64,000 bases of DNA from Strigamia acuminata (taxonomy: Eukaryota > Arthropoda > Chilopoda > Geophilomorpha > Linotaeniidae). Position 1 is the first letter of the stretch. Each line of letters begins with the position of its first letter. The notes beneath the pieces were generated by a model. That model was not told the DNA's origin, did no database searches, and was given only the letters and a program-made list of their open reading frames with translations. The DNA is taken from the NCBI GenBank assembly GCA_949358305.1, contig OX442316.1, positions 17,484,001-17,548,000 on the forward strand, read 5' to 3'. The position numbers and the translations under genes were made by a program. Below, piece by piece: positions 1 to 12,395 of the stretch.

Positions 1-1007
1 ATCCGCATCCTAATAAATTTCGCTCACACAATAATGATGAGAAAAGACACTCAGCAAACCGACATCCAATTCCATTTACATTTTAAATTGACCATTTGTA
101 TATATCAAAAAAAGAAAATAAAAAATAAAAATAAAAAAGATTCTAAATCCTCTCATTTCCATGAAAATTCGTCAACACTTTTCCAATTTCAATATCCGCA
201 ATAAAATGTGAGAGGAAAAAAAAAAGAATTAAATGAAAATAAATACCCCACAAAGGTTTGCTAGATGGACATCTATTGCAGAATGACAAAAGATCCGATC
301 AATATGCCCACACCTCCCTACGGTCTGCCGTAGCGACGAAGAGTTTGCCATCCAAGGGGAGTCTGGGGTTCGTCTTTTGCCACCTCCAGAACTCATTTGC
401 GCGCACCCGTCAAGTTTTCCTCCATATAAACCTTTCTGGTTAAAATATAGACGGAGGCGGAAGTGACAAAAATTTCATCATGACTTATAAACCGGAACTG
501 ACATGACCCAGACAGGTGCACCATCTCCAGGGACTCCGAAGATTACAGAGTTAGAATTTGACGTAAGGCACTATGAGACTTCCTCTTCAGCCGGATAGAA
601 ATGTGTTCACAGTCCTCCGTTTTGGAGTTACTGCAGGCTGGCAGCCATTTTGAAGATTATCAAAAGTTATCGAACCAAGAAAACTTTTACGTTTATTTCC
701 TGCACGAAGAATATATTGGAATTGGTTGAGTAAAGTACAAGAGCAAAGTTAATGTGATTTGCCCTTATTCTAACACCGCAAAGCAGAGACGGTTGAATAA
801 GCCACATATCTAGACAAGACGGCAGAACTGTTTATCGTCACATTGAGTTAATATTAAATTAATATTGAGAGCGATATTAATCAATACGACGGATTAAAAT
901 GACTCAAGCGATATAAACAAAATTAAGGTTTAATTTCCACACGGTCATTGACTGCTGTTGTGATTGACAAGTCTCTTAACTCAATCTTGGCTCTAAGGAA
1001 GGGAATT
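1..1007. other. Non-coding, no gene seen
   Basis: AT-rich sequence with poly-A runs near 110-240. I found no exon with recognisable protein similarity, no tRNA and no long open frame. It may be intergenic or a large intron of a gene that extends to the left; the sequence does not decide this. Confidence 0.5.
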
Positions 1008-1047
1008 AAAACAGAAACACAAGCAAGTGAAAAAGAAGCGGGTCAAA

Positions 1048-1330
1048 CCCGGGTCGCATATTGGCAGAACATACCCGATTTCGGCAACAACGGTGGCCAG
1101 GAGTGACTAATGACTCAATAACTTGAAAATCACCATCCAACCTAACCTAACCTAACCTAACTGAGTCACACGAAGCAAAACACAGCAAAACAAATCAAAC
1201 TAGCAAGCAAACAGATGATAAATTCAAAATTTTAAAGCAGAATTATGATTTTCAAGTTATTGAATCATTAGTCACTCCTGGTGCATTGTTGTAGCCGAAA
1301 TCGGGTATGTTCTGCCAATATGCACCCGGG
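1048..1330. mobile_element. Foldback element with 83-bp inverted arms
   Basis: Bases 1048-1131 and 1246-1330 are near-perfect reverse complements, starting with CCCGGGT.GCATATTGGCAG on the left arm. The loop of about 115 bases holds four CCTAA units. No open reading frame lies inside, so this is a non-autonomous foldback or MITE-type element. Superfamily not identified. Confidence 0.8.
1141..1160. repeat. Telomere-like (CCTAA)4
   Basis: Four exact tandem CCTAA units in the loop of the foldback at 1048-1330. CCTAA/TTAGG is the canonical arthropod telomere repeat. Here it is interstitial and short. Confidence 0.9.
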
Positions 1331-1335
1331 CATGG

Positions 1336-1593
1336 ATCACTTCCTCGAATCCCGTTTCATCGAATCCGAAAGCTCGTTTCGGATGTTATTCACGTCGCTA
1401 CGAGATTAGGTTAGGTCAGGTCAGGTCAGGTTTAGGTTAGGTTAGGTTAGGTTAGGTTAGGTTAGGTTTTTTTTGTTTTTCTGTTGGAATTTTTTCAGGA
1501 TTTTAATGTACCATTTCATCGAATTTATTGTTAGGAATGGTTCGTTTCATCAAAAAGAAATGCAATTTGATGAAACGGGATTCGAGGAAATGA
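1336..1593. mobile_element. Second foldback, 29-bp inverted arms around TTAGG array
   Basis: Arm 1336-1364 (TCCTCGAATCCCGTTTCATC core) is the reverse complement of 1565-1593. Further GTTTCATC motifs in both orientations lie inside. The interior carries the TTAGG array at 1405-1466. No coding capacity. Confidence 0.65.
1405..1466. repeat. Interstitial TTAGG array
   Basis: About twelve TTAGG-type units, the first several degenerate (TCAGG) and the last seven exact. This is the arthropod telomeric repeat in the orientation opposite to the CCTAA block 250 bases to the left. Confidence 0.9.
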
Positions 1594-1774
1594 CCCGACT
1601 TCGTAAAACCTCGCCTACTTGAACAAACACAAGTTTGCGTTTGGCTCCAAAATACAGCTTTTAAGCGTGCTTGCATTCACAGTCTCCAATCAAACCGACT
1701 TTGAATTTTACCCGCTTCCTTGTGTTTCCACCCTCAGGTCATGCAAAGCGCATACTGGAGGACCATATCTTATG

Positions 1775-1887
1775 AACCCAACCCAGCAATTGCACTGAGA
1801 ACTGAGGAAACCACAAAAAAACCCACTTGAAGTCGAGAAGCGAAAAAATTAGCAAATATGAGAAACAACTGGGATTCCCAGCAGGTC
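1775..1887 (-). mobile_element. SINE-like repeat, copy 1 (truncated)
   Basis: Shares the blocks GAGAACTGAGGAAACCACA and GAGAAACAACTGGGATTCC with copies at 9161-9366 and 18330-18468. Ends at CCCAGCAGGTC, where the 5S-like head of copy 2 begins, so it is 5'-truncated if the element is read on the minus strand. Confidence 0.55.
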
Positions 1888-4800
1888 CAAAGCCTAACAC
1901 GACTTTAACTTTGAGAACCATGTGTAAAAAGAGCTCTGAAAAAGTGCCCTGAAGCTTTGGGCACCACATGCCCACTCTAAGACATTTGAAGTAAACTCCC
2001 CATGTGTGAGATAAGCGCCTTTTTCTCACGTTATTTATTGTTATATTTAAATTAAGTTGATTTTTCACTGCTGAAACATACATTACCAGTTGTTATGTTT
2101 TTGGTCGAATGAATTGCATCGCTAAATTATATTATTCTTCTGCATGAACTGTTACACCATCTTGTGTATTTTGAGTGCTTTCTTCCTGTGGAATTCTCGT
2201 TATTATACATAAACACTCACTAACACATTCAGTTTTAACAAGTTTCAAAACTTTTGGCCATTTACCGCTGCCAAAACATTGCAAATTTCGAATTTTCCCA
2301 CAATTCATGCGCGCTAATTGAACATTACACAGTTTAGACAGGTCGGCCATTACGATTTAGAGTGGACAAAGCTTGGTTCTAAGTAAAATTATCGCCATTT
2401 ATTAAAAGTAAACAAAGCTCGCGCATGTCAATACCTTTCATTTGCTCACTCATTTGAACAATTAATTTCATAATGGACACGTGTAACGAATATAGTTATA
2501 TATTTTACGAGCATCACACGTAAAACTGTCAAATTATTTTACCTTTTAATGCGTCACGAACCATCAATTTAAGATAAAGCTTCTGCCACACAACAACGTT
2601 TTAAGTGCACTTCTAAAACGTGTCCGATACATTTGAGTTGCACAGTTTTGACACGTGAGAAATGAATGACAAGGATTTCCCATTTCAGAGCGCAGCAAGC
2701 ATCCATTGCCTTGTTTCAACGCGACTCGTTTTCCGGTTTCAACTCGTTCGCTTTCATCTCGGAATCAATTCAATTTCCTCTTCACAATCACACATCCTCC
2801 TCACACTATTTTTACTCGCAAACCCTCGTATGCAAGCCGTTGATTCGGGTTAAATACGTTTAATCCTCGAATCTCTGGCAAATCTGAGAATATTCCAACA
2901 ACTTGACGCGTCTGGAGATGAGACCCTGGTCGCATATCGATTTGGACCTGTTCAACACCGAAACGTCCAAAAAGGAGAGCGAGAAATAAAAAGGAGTTTT
3001 CGAGCGATCAAGCGTGACATGTCGAGTTCGCCCCTTTTTACTTTTTCTACTTTTTTGTTTGTCCTTTGCTCCTTTTGATGGCAAGTGGCAGGAAAAGTAA
3101 ACAAACCATTTGCGCGCTTCGCTGCAAAACACGGGCATCTTTTGAATCGTAGAAATGAGTGCTTTTCCGGACATTATTTTGTTTATTTATTTGTTTTAGT
3201 TTTTATCTTTTTCGTTGGAATTTGTAGATTAAAATTATTCTGACTTTGGTTTTTTTTATTTTTTTTGTTTTTTTTTGTCAAAAAAAAAATTTCTTCAGAT
3301 TTGCTGAATTTTGCATCGCCTCGTTTGTTTTCAATTAATTTCTTCTTTTTGATTCGATTCACACAACTGATCCTTTCTCGTTTTCTATCGATTAACAGCA
3401 TATGGTACAAATTAAAAAAAACATTTACAAAAAAAAAAATTAATTAAAAAAAAATTAATTTTAAATTAATGAAAAAAATTATATAAAGAAATAAAATGCA
3501 ATATATTTCAATTGGCAAATTGTTTGATAAAATCCAGAGCGAAACTCAGCGTAAATAGATAAATAGCGCATCGGAAATCGTATTAGACTCGAAATAAATT
3601 ACCTATTGCCAGCTAAATTGAATCGGTGAGACGTTAAAAAGCGCCATCTGCCAGTAAAATTCTACAATTTCAATCCATCGTAACTTCTTGCAAAATTTAT
3701 ATTACTTAAGCCCCGCTAAGCCCTCGACTAGTCGTAAAGTGAAGACGAAAATGAGAAATTATATCATTGCCATTTTAATCGCATCACGTCGCAGAAAAGC
3801 CGCTGTGATAAAGAGATTCCATCCAAAACGGATCCACTACCCCCACCCCCACCCCCAAACACTTTATTTACTCAAATAATTTCTCAAAAAAATAAAATAA
3901 ATAAAATAAAAAAAATAAAAAAAAATTAAATTCTGCAATTTGTACCTGAAAAGTGAAACTTCCCGTCAACATGGCGGCCGATTTTGGTATAATCCAATAA
4001 AATTAGCGCCTTAAAAACCCACCAGAACAAAATACACGCCTTACGGGCTCCCTGTAATGTCATAAAAATGAATTCGAGGCGAAAATAGACGGCAAAAGCG
4101 CTTTAAAACGCTGCCCATTTCCTTTCAGGTGCAATACATCATGGCCGACTTGAGCTTTACTCTGTAAAATGGCTTTCACCCAAAGTGACTCTATCTTTTG
4201 CTCGGTTGGGACACGTCCAAGTAAAAAGCTTTCCAGGCTTTGAAAAGATAGACCTGTATCGAATTTTTCCTTTTTTTTCCTCTTCTCTTTTTTTATATAT
4301 ATATACCTGTATCGATTTTTTTTTATTTTATTATTTCCAAGCGGAAAATTGAGACTTTTTTGCGTGTTTTTAAACTTTTAATTAAAGGCGGAGAAAGAAA
4401 AAATCTAATGCGGCGAATGAATTGATTTTCCCCGCTTCGATTTGCACAAATTCCCGTGTGACCGATAATTATCAGATGCCAATGCGAACACGTTTGGTTT
4501 TGCTTCTGCGCCGTGCACACATCAAAGCTGTTACCATAGAGATGGCATCTGTAATCGATTCGTGCAATTCATTGCGAGGATAAAGTCCAGAATGAGCATG
4601 TCAGCAAACTCCCCTGTTGAGCAAGAACTCGGGATAATGAAGCTAATGGAAGTACCTCGCGCCTATCAATGGACAATTAGATGACCCCTTCGCGTCAAAC
4701 AACATTCTAATGTCCATCAAGTCTCGCGAAAAAAAATAATGAAAATAAAAATCCGTTTAAAGTCTAGACGATCTTGAATATTTTAGCGTACTTTAATTTT

Positions 4801-7800
4801 TTATTGCGTACGTTGCGTTTTTTACTTTTTTTAACGGAAAATTCTTATTTTGGGAAACTTTTCACCAATTCCCTTAATATTCCAAAGTTATTTAATTATT
4901 TTAAGTGTTTACGTAAAGTTTCGGAGGATTTTTATACCGGAAAATTCTTTTTCTTTGAATATTTTTGACATTTTCCTTTAATTTTTCGACTTTATTTACT
5001 TACTTTAGCGTTTTAGTAAAGTTTTGCAGGATTTTTATACCGTTGAATTCCTATTTGGATTACATTTAAGCGGTTTTAAGTATTTTTCCTTAATTTTTCA
5101 ATGTTTTAAGTGTTTGGCTTTAATTTTTATACAGTAAAATTGATTCTGTACTGAATATTTTAGAATAAATTATTATATTTTTTAATATCTACGGAATTTT
5201 TTCGCGCATACCTGAATATTTTATCGCAAATAAAATATTTTCGTATGCACAAAACTTTGTGCGGTGTACATCATATTCAGCAATAACAAAATAATGCGAG
5301 TGAAATTTATTGCAAATATTCAATTTCACCGGCGTCAGTTGCTATTAAAACTCTTCTACTTCAGCCAGATGTGTTTCATTACGCGATGTGGAGAAGGCGA
5401 AGTGATGAGAAACGAGATAGCCAACTCAAACTCAAGACGAAAAAATAAAAATAAAATATTTAATAAAAAAAAAAATAAAATAAAATCTTCAAAACGAGCG
5501 AAAATTAAAAAGCGTTTCATTTTTTTCCCCTTCTTTTTCTCACTAATTCCAAACTTTAAACCGTACATCAATTCCTTATCGTTTGATTCTAGCGTGGAAC
5601 CAATCCGAGCTAAACTCTATCAGACTGATCTTCCACGTGATTGCATTTCATCAACTCGACTCCATCAAATAAAATCCGTAAAACTCCCCCGCTGTCACCT
5701 TCCCTGCATTACCATCATTTCAAAAACGAAAAAATAAAAAATAAAAAAAATAAAAAAATAAATTCGAATTTCAAAATATCCACAAATAAAAAATAAAAAT
5801 AAAAATTCAAATTATTCACCAAAAAAAAAATTAAGCGGAATTTAATGAAGTTTTCATATTGACACTTTGTGACAAAGTGCAAGGTGGGATAGTTGCGAAA
5901 AAAGGTTCAAAGAAACCATTTGCTTCTCATCCATCTCAGTCAAACTGACACATTTCCGCCTTTCACAGTTTCACCTTAGGAAAAGGAGGAAAAAAATCTT
6001 TCCAGCCGAGTGCCGGTTGGTTGTATAACATTAAGGTCGAATCATGGCTCCTTCGGTGATGTTCATTTGTCACAACAATGTTGCTTCTGCGCTTATGAAC
6101 TGGCGGGGGTGTGGCACTGATGGCTTTACGGGGCGCATTTTCCATCGCTCACTGTTGCAACGCCAAAAGAAGCCGATTTCTCACAAACGAATAAGGAGGG
6201 GGTCAGTGCAGGGGGGAGAACACGCAACCAAATCCTATTTGCTCGCGCCTTTCCGCGACGCCAAATGTCCATAAGGTTCAACTTGTTTCAATTTTTTCCC
6301 CCCGTCCCTCCCCCCCCCCCCCCATTCTCTGATTGAATGCAATCACAAAACGACGGTCGCGCATTGGTCCCACTTATTTTTTCTTTTCTTTTCTTGGAAT
6401 GTTGACTTATGATTATAGACGTTGAGGACGACAATAACTGTGCTATTATGGAAAAAGTGAAGAAATAGCTTCTTTTCTTATTTTTTTTTTATTTCCCATC
6501 TCTATTTTCTTAATAGAAAAACCCAATGACGTCGATAGATTGACTTGTTTACCAGAAAAAAGTTTCCACAACTTATTATTATTATTATTATTATTACTCG
6601 TCAAGGTGGCGCTGTGTAATTAGGACTGAAATTGGCTATTGGCCAAAAAAACGCAAAAAAGAAAATGAAATAAAATCGGTTTGAATGATTAAATTTGTAT
6701 TTAAGCTCTCCGGTTGCACCAAAGTAAGAAAGAAGACAGTAATAAAATTTATTAAATGCGATCAATAAATAATTTTTTTTAGAAAAAAAAAATAAAAGAA
6801 GGAAATAAATTGGCCCGAAGCAACGCGAGATGCGCATCAAAAAAGGAAATTAATTATTCAAAATGTATTCTCCCTCTTCTCTTTGACTTTAAACTCACGA
6901 ACAAACTAATAAAAGATCTCGATGCTCGACAGGAACACTCAAGAATGTAGCTCGCTGACTCGGTGCCCATATGCAGGAAATAAAATAAAGAATTGCGAGT
7001 TTGGTCTTTCGTTTTAACAGCGGCGAAAAACCTTATTGCATTTTTCTCCAAATCACAAACATTAATGAATTCTGTTCGATAAAAACTTAATGTTCCTTTG
7101 CCCCGTACTGCTGCATAATCAATTCTCCCGTTCCGTACACTTTCGGCCCCGCGTGCAATCAATTGCCAGTGATTAGCCGCGACGGAGGAAAAACATTCCC
7201 GCACCCCTTTAATCACAAACTACACACACCGGGCACCCGAAAAACGGCATCGATTTAAAATTTTAAATTTCCCCCCAATTTTTAATATTTCTCCTCCTTC
7301 CATCATTTCTAATTGAAATATCAATAAAACTGCAAACGCCACATTTTCTTTAAAAATATTAAAAAAGATAATTACAAAATCGTGTATAATAAATTGCGCA
7401 TCATTTCGACAATTGTAATGGAAATAAAAGAGAAAAATCGCGCTCAGCACTTTCCATTTCTCCATCTGATACTCCAACACTTCTCCTCCATCATCAATTC
7501 TATTTGGGCCAAAAATGTATGGCGAATTAATTCTTTACTTCGCTTAACTTTGCGAATCCTTCTCGCTTCTTATCAGTTTGTTGAGCCCCATTTGACGCCG
7601 CTATCGGACCTGCACTTCACATTACGCGTCAGAGGCGGCTTATGATTCCCTCCTGCGTCGTGTCAAACTGCTCTTCGCCGTCCCCAATCGGCGCGTGGAA
7701 ACGGCATCTTTTTACTCTTATTCCATGTACACAACTCCTCCTTTTACCTCTCTCTCTCCGCCGACCTTTGGGCTCCCAATCAACCAACTTAAATATTTGC

Positions 7801-8757
7801 GCTTAACTAAATGAATATTTCATACTGCGTGTCAATAAAAACAATTCATTTCACCCACCCCTCGTTTAAATTTATGAGAAAAAGAAAATTAATAAACGGG
7901 CATTTCGCTAACATATTGCACGCACCTGTCGAGGTAATGAATCAAAAACAAGCGTTGAAACGAACATTACTCCTAATTAGATTACAAAGTTTACCAAAAA
8001 AAAATCCGGAAAAAAAAAATCTTTTATTTAAAATTAATTTTTACTACTTGAATAGTTGAAAACATGCGCAAGAGATACAATTAAATTCGCATTACAGAAA
8101 GCGAATGTTAAGAAGTTGGCACCGCGTGTTGCGACTCATTTGCAATCGAGATTAGAAACGTACGCAAACGAGTAAATAACGACTGAGTTTTATATTATTT
8201 TACGTGAATTTATCTCAATAAGATTCCATGTTCAAAGCCGAAACGGAAGTTGTTCTACATTCCTCAGCGCGTGTGTGTGTGAAAACGAAAACACGCAACT
8301 CCCAATTTCCACTAATGGACCAACTGCAGTTGGGAGTGAACGTCTGCCTAACATCAAAACCAAACACTAATTACGCATGCGCAGAATAAATTAAAGTCGC
8401 CGACCATTAAGCAAAACGCAATAAAATAATCAATAAATAATCCCCGCTGCCAAAATGATCCTCAACACCTGTGTTAAAGGGTGTTGAGTGACATTTTTTC
8501 ACCTTTAACGCCATTTCAAATTCAACCTGCGAAAAATGTTAAACAACATGCCGACACTTCAACACGAACAAGAACAAGCAGAACCGCCAGTTTTCTTTAC
8601 TATATCATCGTTCTGACTGCCTCAAATGGCACAGCAACTGGTGATTTGCCGGCTGCTTCTACTCTAACCAAAACTTCACGGATTCCAGAGCAGAAATGAA
8701 AATATCAAGGTCAACTGCCTACACCGATATGGACAAAATTGTTTCCTCGTTGTCTGT
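1888..8757. other. Non-coding, simple-sequence-rich
   Basis: Long AT-rich stretch with many poly-A/poly-T runs, a poly-C tract near 6301-6323 and an ATT microsatellite near 6573-6596. A 72-codon open frame on the minus strand (2132-2350) is the only one with balanced composition; I could not match it to a family. No exon supported. Confidence 0.45.
6573..6596. repeat. (TTA)n microsatellite
   Basis: Eight consecutive TTA/ATT trinucleotide units, directly visible. Confidence 0.9.
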
Positions 8758-9112
8758 GTATACTCTGTCCATGTGTAACTTGAGCCTATTTCCGATTGGC
8801 TGAGCCTTTTCACTTGTGTAGTGATACCAAAAATAGATCAAAACAATGGGTGCCATTTTGACTGCTTTCCAGACAAATCAACCAATAAAAAAATTGAAAA
8901 TTGTTTTGTTCCCTCGAAGAAGCAACAGGAATGTTGAAATAAACCAACATAAATCTTTATTTTATGACTTCAAGATACATTTTCTTAGCAAATACAAACA
9001 ACATTACATCATTTCAATGATTAAAATCATCAAACAAATTTAAAACCACAGAGTGAGTTATGAGGCTCAGCCAATCGGCAATAGGCCCAAGTTACACATG
9101 GTCAGAATATAG
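8758..9112. mobile_element. MITE with about 50-bp terminal inverted repeats
   Basis: Bases 8758-8808 and 9063-9112 are reverse complements, sharing CCATGTGTAACTTG and CGATTGGCTGAGCCT. The interior of about 250 bases is AT-rich and non-coding. Superfamily unknown. Confidence 0.75.
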
Positions 9113-9160
9113 ACGACATTTTGACGCCATGCAAGCATTGAATCAAATGTGTAAATCTGA

Positions 9161-9366
9161 AGACCCAAACATGCATTCGCACCGAGAACTGAGAAAACCA
9201 CAGAAAACTCAGTTGGAAACGGGTGGCGAATGTTCTTGCCATAGAAGCAGTACGTTAATCAGACAAGATAATGAGAAACAACTGAGAAGTGAGTTTCCCA
9301 GCAGGTCACCCATCCAAGTACTGAACAGACACAATGCTGCTTACTTCTGTGTTCTGATGGAGATAG
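9161..9366 (-). mobile_element. 5S-rRNA-headed SINE (SINE3-like), best copy
   Basis: Read on the minus strand, 9366 to about 9292 resembles the middle and 3' part of 5S rRNA: a GAAGTAAGCAG block, then AGTACTTGGATGGGTGACC, then GCTGGGAA. This includes the region of the pol III internal control elements. A body shared with the copies at 1775-1887 and 18330-18468 follows. The 5' third of 5S is not recognisable. A decayed 5S pseudogene is the alternative, but the shared body in three places favours a SINE. Confidence 0.6.
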
Positions 9367-9469
9367 ATAGCTGGTTTGGTGAGCCGTTCTCTCTTATCAT
9401 GAGTTATCTACTTATTACTTATTCTACTACAGGTGCATTGAAGAAAGTTTTGCTTCTCCTACACTGCGT

Positions 9470-9726
9470 TTACCGAATATTTTGTGTGGTGAATAATTCG
9501 AGTGGTGAAAAAATCAAATTGTTGTGTTTACATGCAGAAAATAATTCGTGATCACTTTCGGCTTTCGACCAATGGGGAAGTGGCAGAAGCAATGCGCGCA
9601 TTCGCAATAAAAATAGTTCGAGTTCACTCGAATTAAACAACCTTCTGCGAGGGATTTTTCACTACTCGAATAATCCTTGTCATCCCAGTTTACATCTCAC
9701 TCAAAATATTTCGTGCATGTAAACAT
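9470..9726 (+). mobile_element. MITE family 1, copy a
   Basis: Shares about 250 bases at high identity with 22524-22754, in the opposite orientation. Subterminal inverted repeats GAATAATTCGAGTGGTGAA / TTCACTACTCGAATAAT and a terminal GTTTACATG motif are visible. No coding capacity. Confidence 0.75.
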
Positions 9727-9730
9727 AGTA

Positions 9731-9966
9731 CTATACTTAAAACCACCACAACGTTGACCTATTGTTCGAACCGTATCACTGGTGTAGTGGCACAAAAAAG
9801 TAGCTCATAACACCATATTTGTAAAGAACTCCAGACATTGTGATCGATCAACAAAAGTGTTTCATTGTCAAAGGAATAGAACTACTTTTCCACGTAGTAG
9901 AACACAGTACACAGTTAGGCGTAAACCGGCTAAAATAGGTCAACGTTGTGGTGGTTTTGAGTATAG
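9731..9966. mobile_element. MITE with 33-bp terminal inverted repeats
   Basis: Bases 9731-9763 and 9934-9966 are reverse complements with one mismatch (CTATACT.AAAACCACCAC on the left). It lies directly next to the MITE at 9470-9726. The 236-base length and lack of an open frame mark it as non-autonomous. Confidence 0.8.
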
Positions 9967-11393
9967 TTTGTTGGAACTGAGAGAATGTCATTTGTGCTTT
10001 GTCATTTTAAAATCAGCTGCAAATCTAGCAAATCAGACGCACATCTAGTAAATCATCTACAAATCAACCAAATCAACTACAGATCAACTAAATCAACTAC
10101 AAATCAACCAAAGTTTGATGCAAATATCACTGCAAATCTGCAAATCATATTTAGAAAATCTAGTGATTTGATTTGCTGATTTCAAAATCCCTGCGCAGTG
10201 AGTATCGACACGCTCGGCTTTAACCATATTTGGCAAAATGTTCCAGTATGCGCATGCGTAACTGGCACTCCACTAGAATAACTAACAGTAACAACTCACA
10301 AAAAGAAAAATGACCGCGAGTGTCGCTTCCGTGCCTCCCTATCCCGTGCTTTAACGCCAGAATGGAGACAAAACTTTCATCTTGACTTATAAAATGTCAT
10401 GCTTCATAACTCACTTTGACATAGACCCACCAATTAATCGACTTCATTTTCCACCTTCTATACCAGTGGCCACTCCAGAGACCACCAAAACCTCCCAAAA
10501 AAGACAAGTCCAATTCTTCTTTCACCCTCAAATTAAACCCCTCTCTTAAATGTCTCCCAAATGACATCTTTCCATCACTCACCCACTTCCGGTCTGCATT
10601 ATTTACCACAACAAACACTGCAATCAAGACCCCAAATAGAATTTACAAGAAAAACTTTGCAAAAAAAAAAATTCTTGCAGAGATAAAAAGGAGTCTTAGG
10701 ATGATTGGGTGTCACCAGCTGCACATTAGAAAGGAAGAGATAATTGAATTAAGTGAATAAAATTACACGAGTTTCTTTGTACGAATGAAACTATCGAGGG
10801 AGGAGTCGCGTAATTAGTGCAGAAAACGTCCCTGCACTTGAATAAAAGCCAAAGGTGAAATGGCACGAGTTGTCTTCCTCTTTAAAGAAAATCCGATGCA
10901 ACATTGCCCTACAAGAAAGTAGGTAAGTGAGGATCCCTTTCAAAAGAACCCTTCCTCTCTTCTCTTCTCTTCTCGTCTCTTTTCTTTTCTTTTATTTCCT
11001 CAGTCACGGCGCTGGTGTGAGACGAAAAAGGGGTGCCAGTTAATGATATAGACGAGTCTTTTTACCCATCGGGGGATCCTCTCTTCTTCCTCTTACATCT
11101 TCCCCAACTTCTCCAATTGGTGAAGAGTCTTGTGAATTGCAACCTGGCTCCGATCGATACTTTACACACTATAATGCAAGCTTTAAGAAAAGGCATTAGT
11201 AGATATTTCAATTTTTTAAAACATTTATGATATGAAATATGAAAGCCACGAAACCGGAAATGGGTTTTTAATTGAAAATGCTTGCACCGATTGTTAAAGA
11301 CGCCCATTAAGCGCAACCGAAGACTGAATACCGTAAACGCCCAATTACTATAACAATTAGATGTAAAGTAAACAAACTGAAGAAATATTTACA
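9967..11393. other. Non-coding, short degenerate tandem repeat at its left end
   Basis: Bases about 10018-10110 hold a loose tandem array of AAATCAACTAC-type units. The remainder is unremarkable AT-rich sequence; no exon seen. Confidence 0.45.
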
Positions 11394-11877
11394 TTAAAGA
11401 GTTTCATTAAATGAGCGATTATTGCGATTAGTTGATTATTGCAATAATCGTAATCACTCAATTATTGAGAGCCCAACAAAAATGTGATTATTGTTCCGAT
11501 GGGCGGAATTGTTTAAATTGTAACCTAAATACGTTGCAATTGTTTAAAAAAAGTTCCTACAAATAATAATAATTGCAACTACGTAACTCGTTTCGTGTGC
11601 TAAGTTTAACCTAAACTGAGCAGACTTTGTTATAATATGACCTTGTGTAGTTGAAGCGGGTCTGGCGCCGCCATGTTGGTTTCAGTTGAGAGAGCACTAA
11701 TAATCGGCCCAAGTCAGCAGAAAATCGTGGTTTGGGGTGATTACTTGATTAGTTGCTTATTTGATGAAATGATTATTCTCGGGATTGGTTGAATCCAGTC
11801 ACATGACACATTCAGTAATCGACTAATCAAAGTAATCAAAGCAATCAACTAATCGCTCATTTAATGAAACCCCTTAA
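11394..11877. mobile_element. TTAA-flanked MITE
   Basis: Terminal inverted repeats GAGTTTCATTAAATGAGCG (left, after TTAA at 11394-11397) and its complement on the right, followed by TTAA at 11874-11877. TTAA duplications are typical of piggyBac-type elements, but the ends here are not the piggyBac CCC consensus, so the family is only suggested. A second left end of the same family starts at 20379. Confidence 0.7.
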
Positions 11878-12049
11878 TATAAAGGTAGTCCGTTTATCTC
11901 GTTCATATTCGGTAAATGATAATATTGGAAACGCATTTCATTTTACAAAATGTATTATCATTTGCAACAGCACGCAAAAATATATTACAAAATGAATGAA
12001 TTCCCGCAAAACCCAATGCATTTCAAAATACCCTGTAAATCGATGCAAC

Positions 12050-12395
12050 ATATCGGATATCTTTGATTAAAAGTCGCAGTTTATAATTGAAAATCAATTT
12101 TTTTCCACGACCTATAATCGAAGAAGACTTATAATCGAGGACGACCTTTAATTGAAATTGTATACAGTGAATATATACTGCCGATGCAATTTTGCCTACC
12201 TATGGTTCAAAATGGCCACACTGGCGCTGTTTTTGTTAGCAATTTTTATTATATTGTATTTATATTAAATACCTAATTAAATATTTCTTTCACAAAAGAA
12301 ATTACATAAATCAGCAATTTTTTTCTGAATTTCTTCGAATATTAGCCGCGACTTGAAATCGAGGGCGAATTGAATTCAAAAAAATACGGTAATTT
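12050..12395. mobile_element. Degenerate DNA-transposon-like repeat
   Basis: Contains several spaced variants of a TATAATCGA / GACTT motif and ends in AAAAAAATACGG. This resembles a widespread class of short non-autonomous repeats with such internal subrepeats. Borders approximate; no coding. Confidence 0.35.

Larger units (their letters stand above)
1008..1735. mobile_element. Composite repeat: outer MITE with inserted foldbacks
   Basis: The left edge (AAACACAAG..GAAGCGGGT, about 1015-1045) and the right edge (ACCCGCTTCCTTGTGTTTCC, about 1710-1730) are inverted copies of the same end sequence. The same ends bound the element at 30405-30805, and the segment around 1625-1735 shares further internal sequence with it. 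Two foldback units (1048-1330 and 1336-1593) lie inside, so the simplest reading is one MITE interrupted by later insertions. The exact outer borders and target duplication are not clear. Confidence 0.5.

Noticed and set aside
2132-2350. 72-codon minus-strand open frame starting MADLSKLCNV
   Set aside because: Balanced composition, but no family recognised, no flanking exon or promoter and it lies in repeat-rich DNA. Left out for lack of support; a protein search would settle it.
9292-9366. Functional 5S rRNA gene
   Set aside because: Only the central and 3' parts match, with several changes. The shared downstream body found in three places fits a SINE better.
9060-9551. 163-codon open frame on the plus strand
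   Set aside because: It runs across a MITE arm, the SINE and the start of another MITE and has no protein similarity that I can see.
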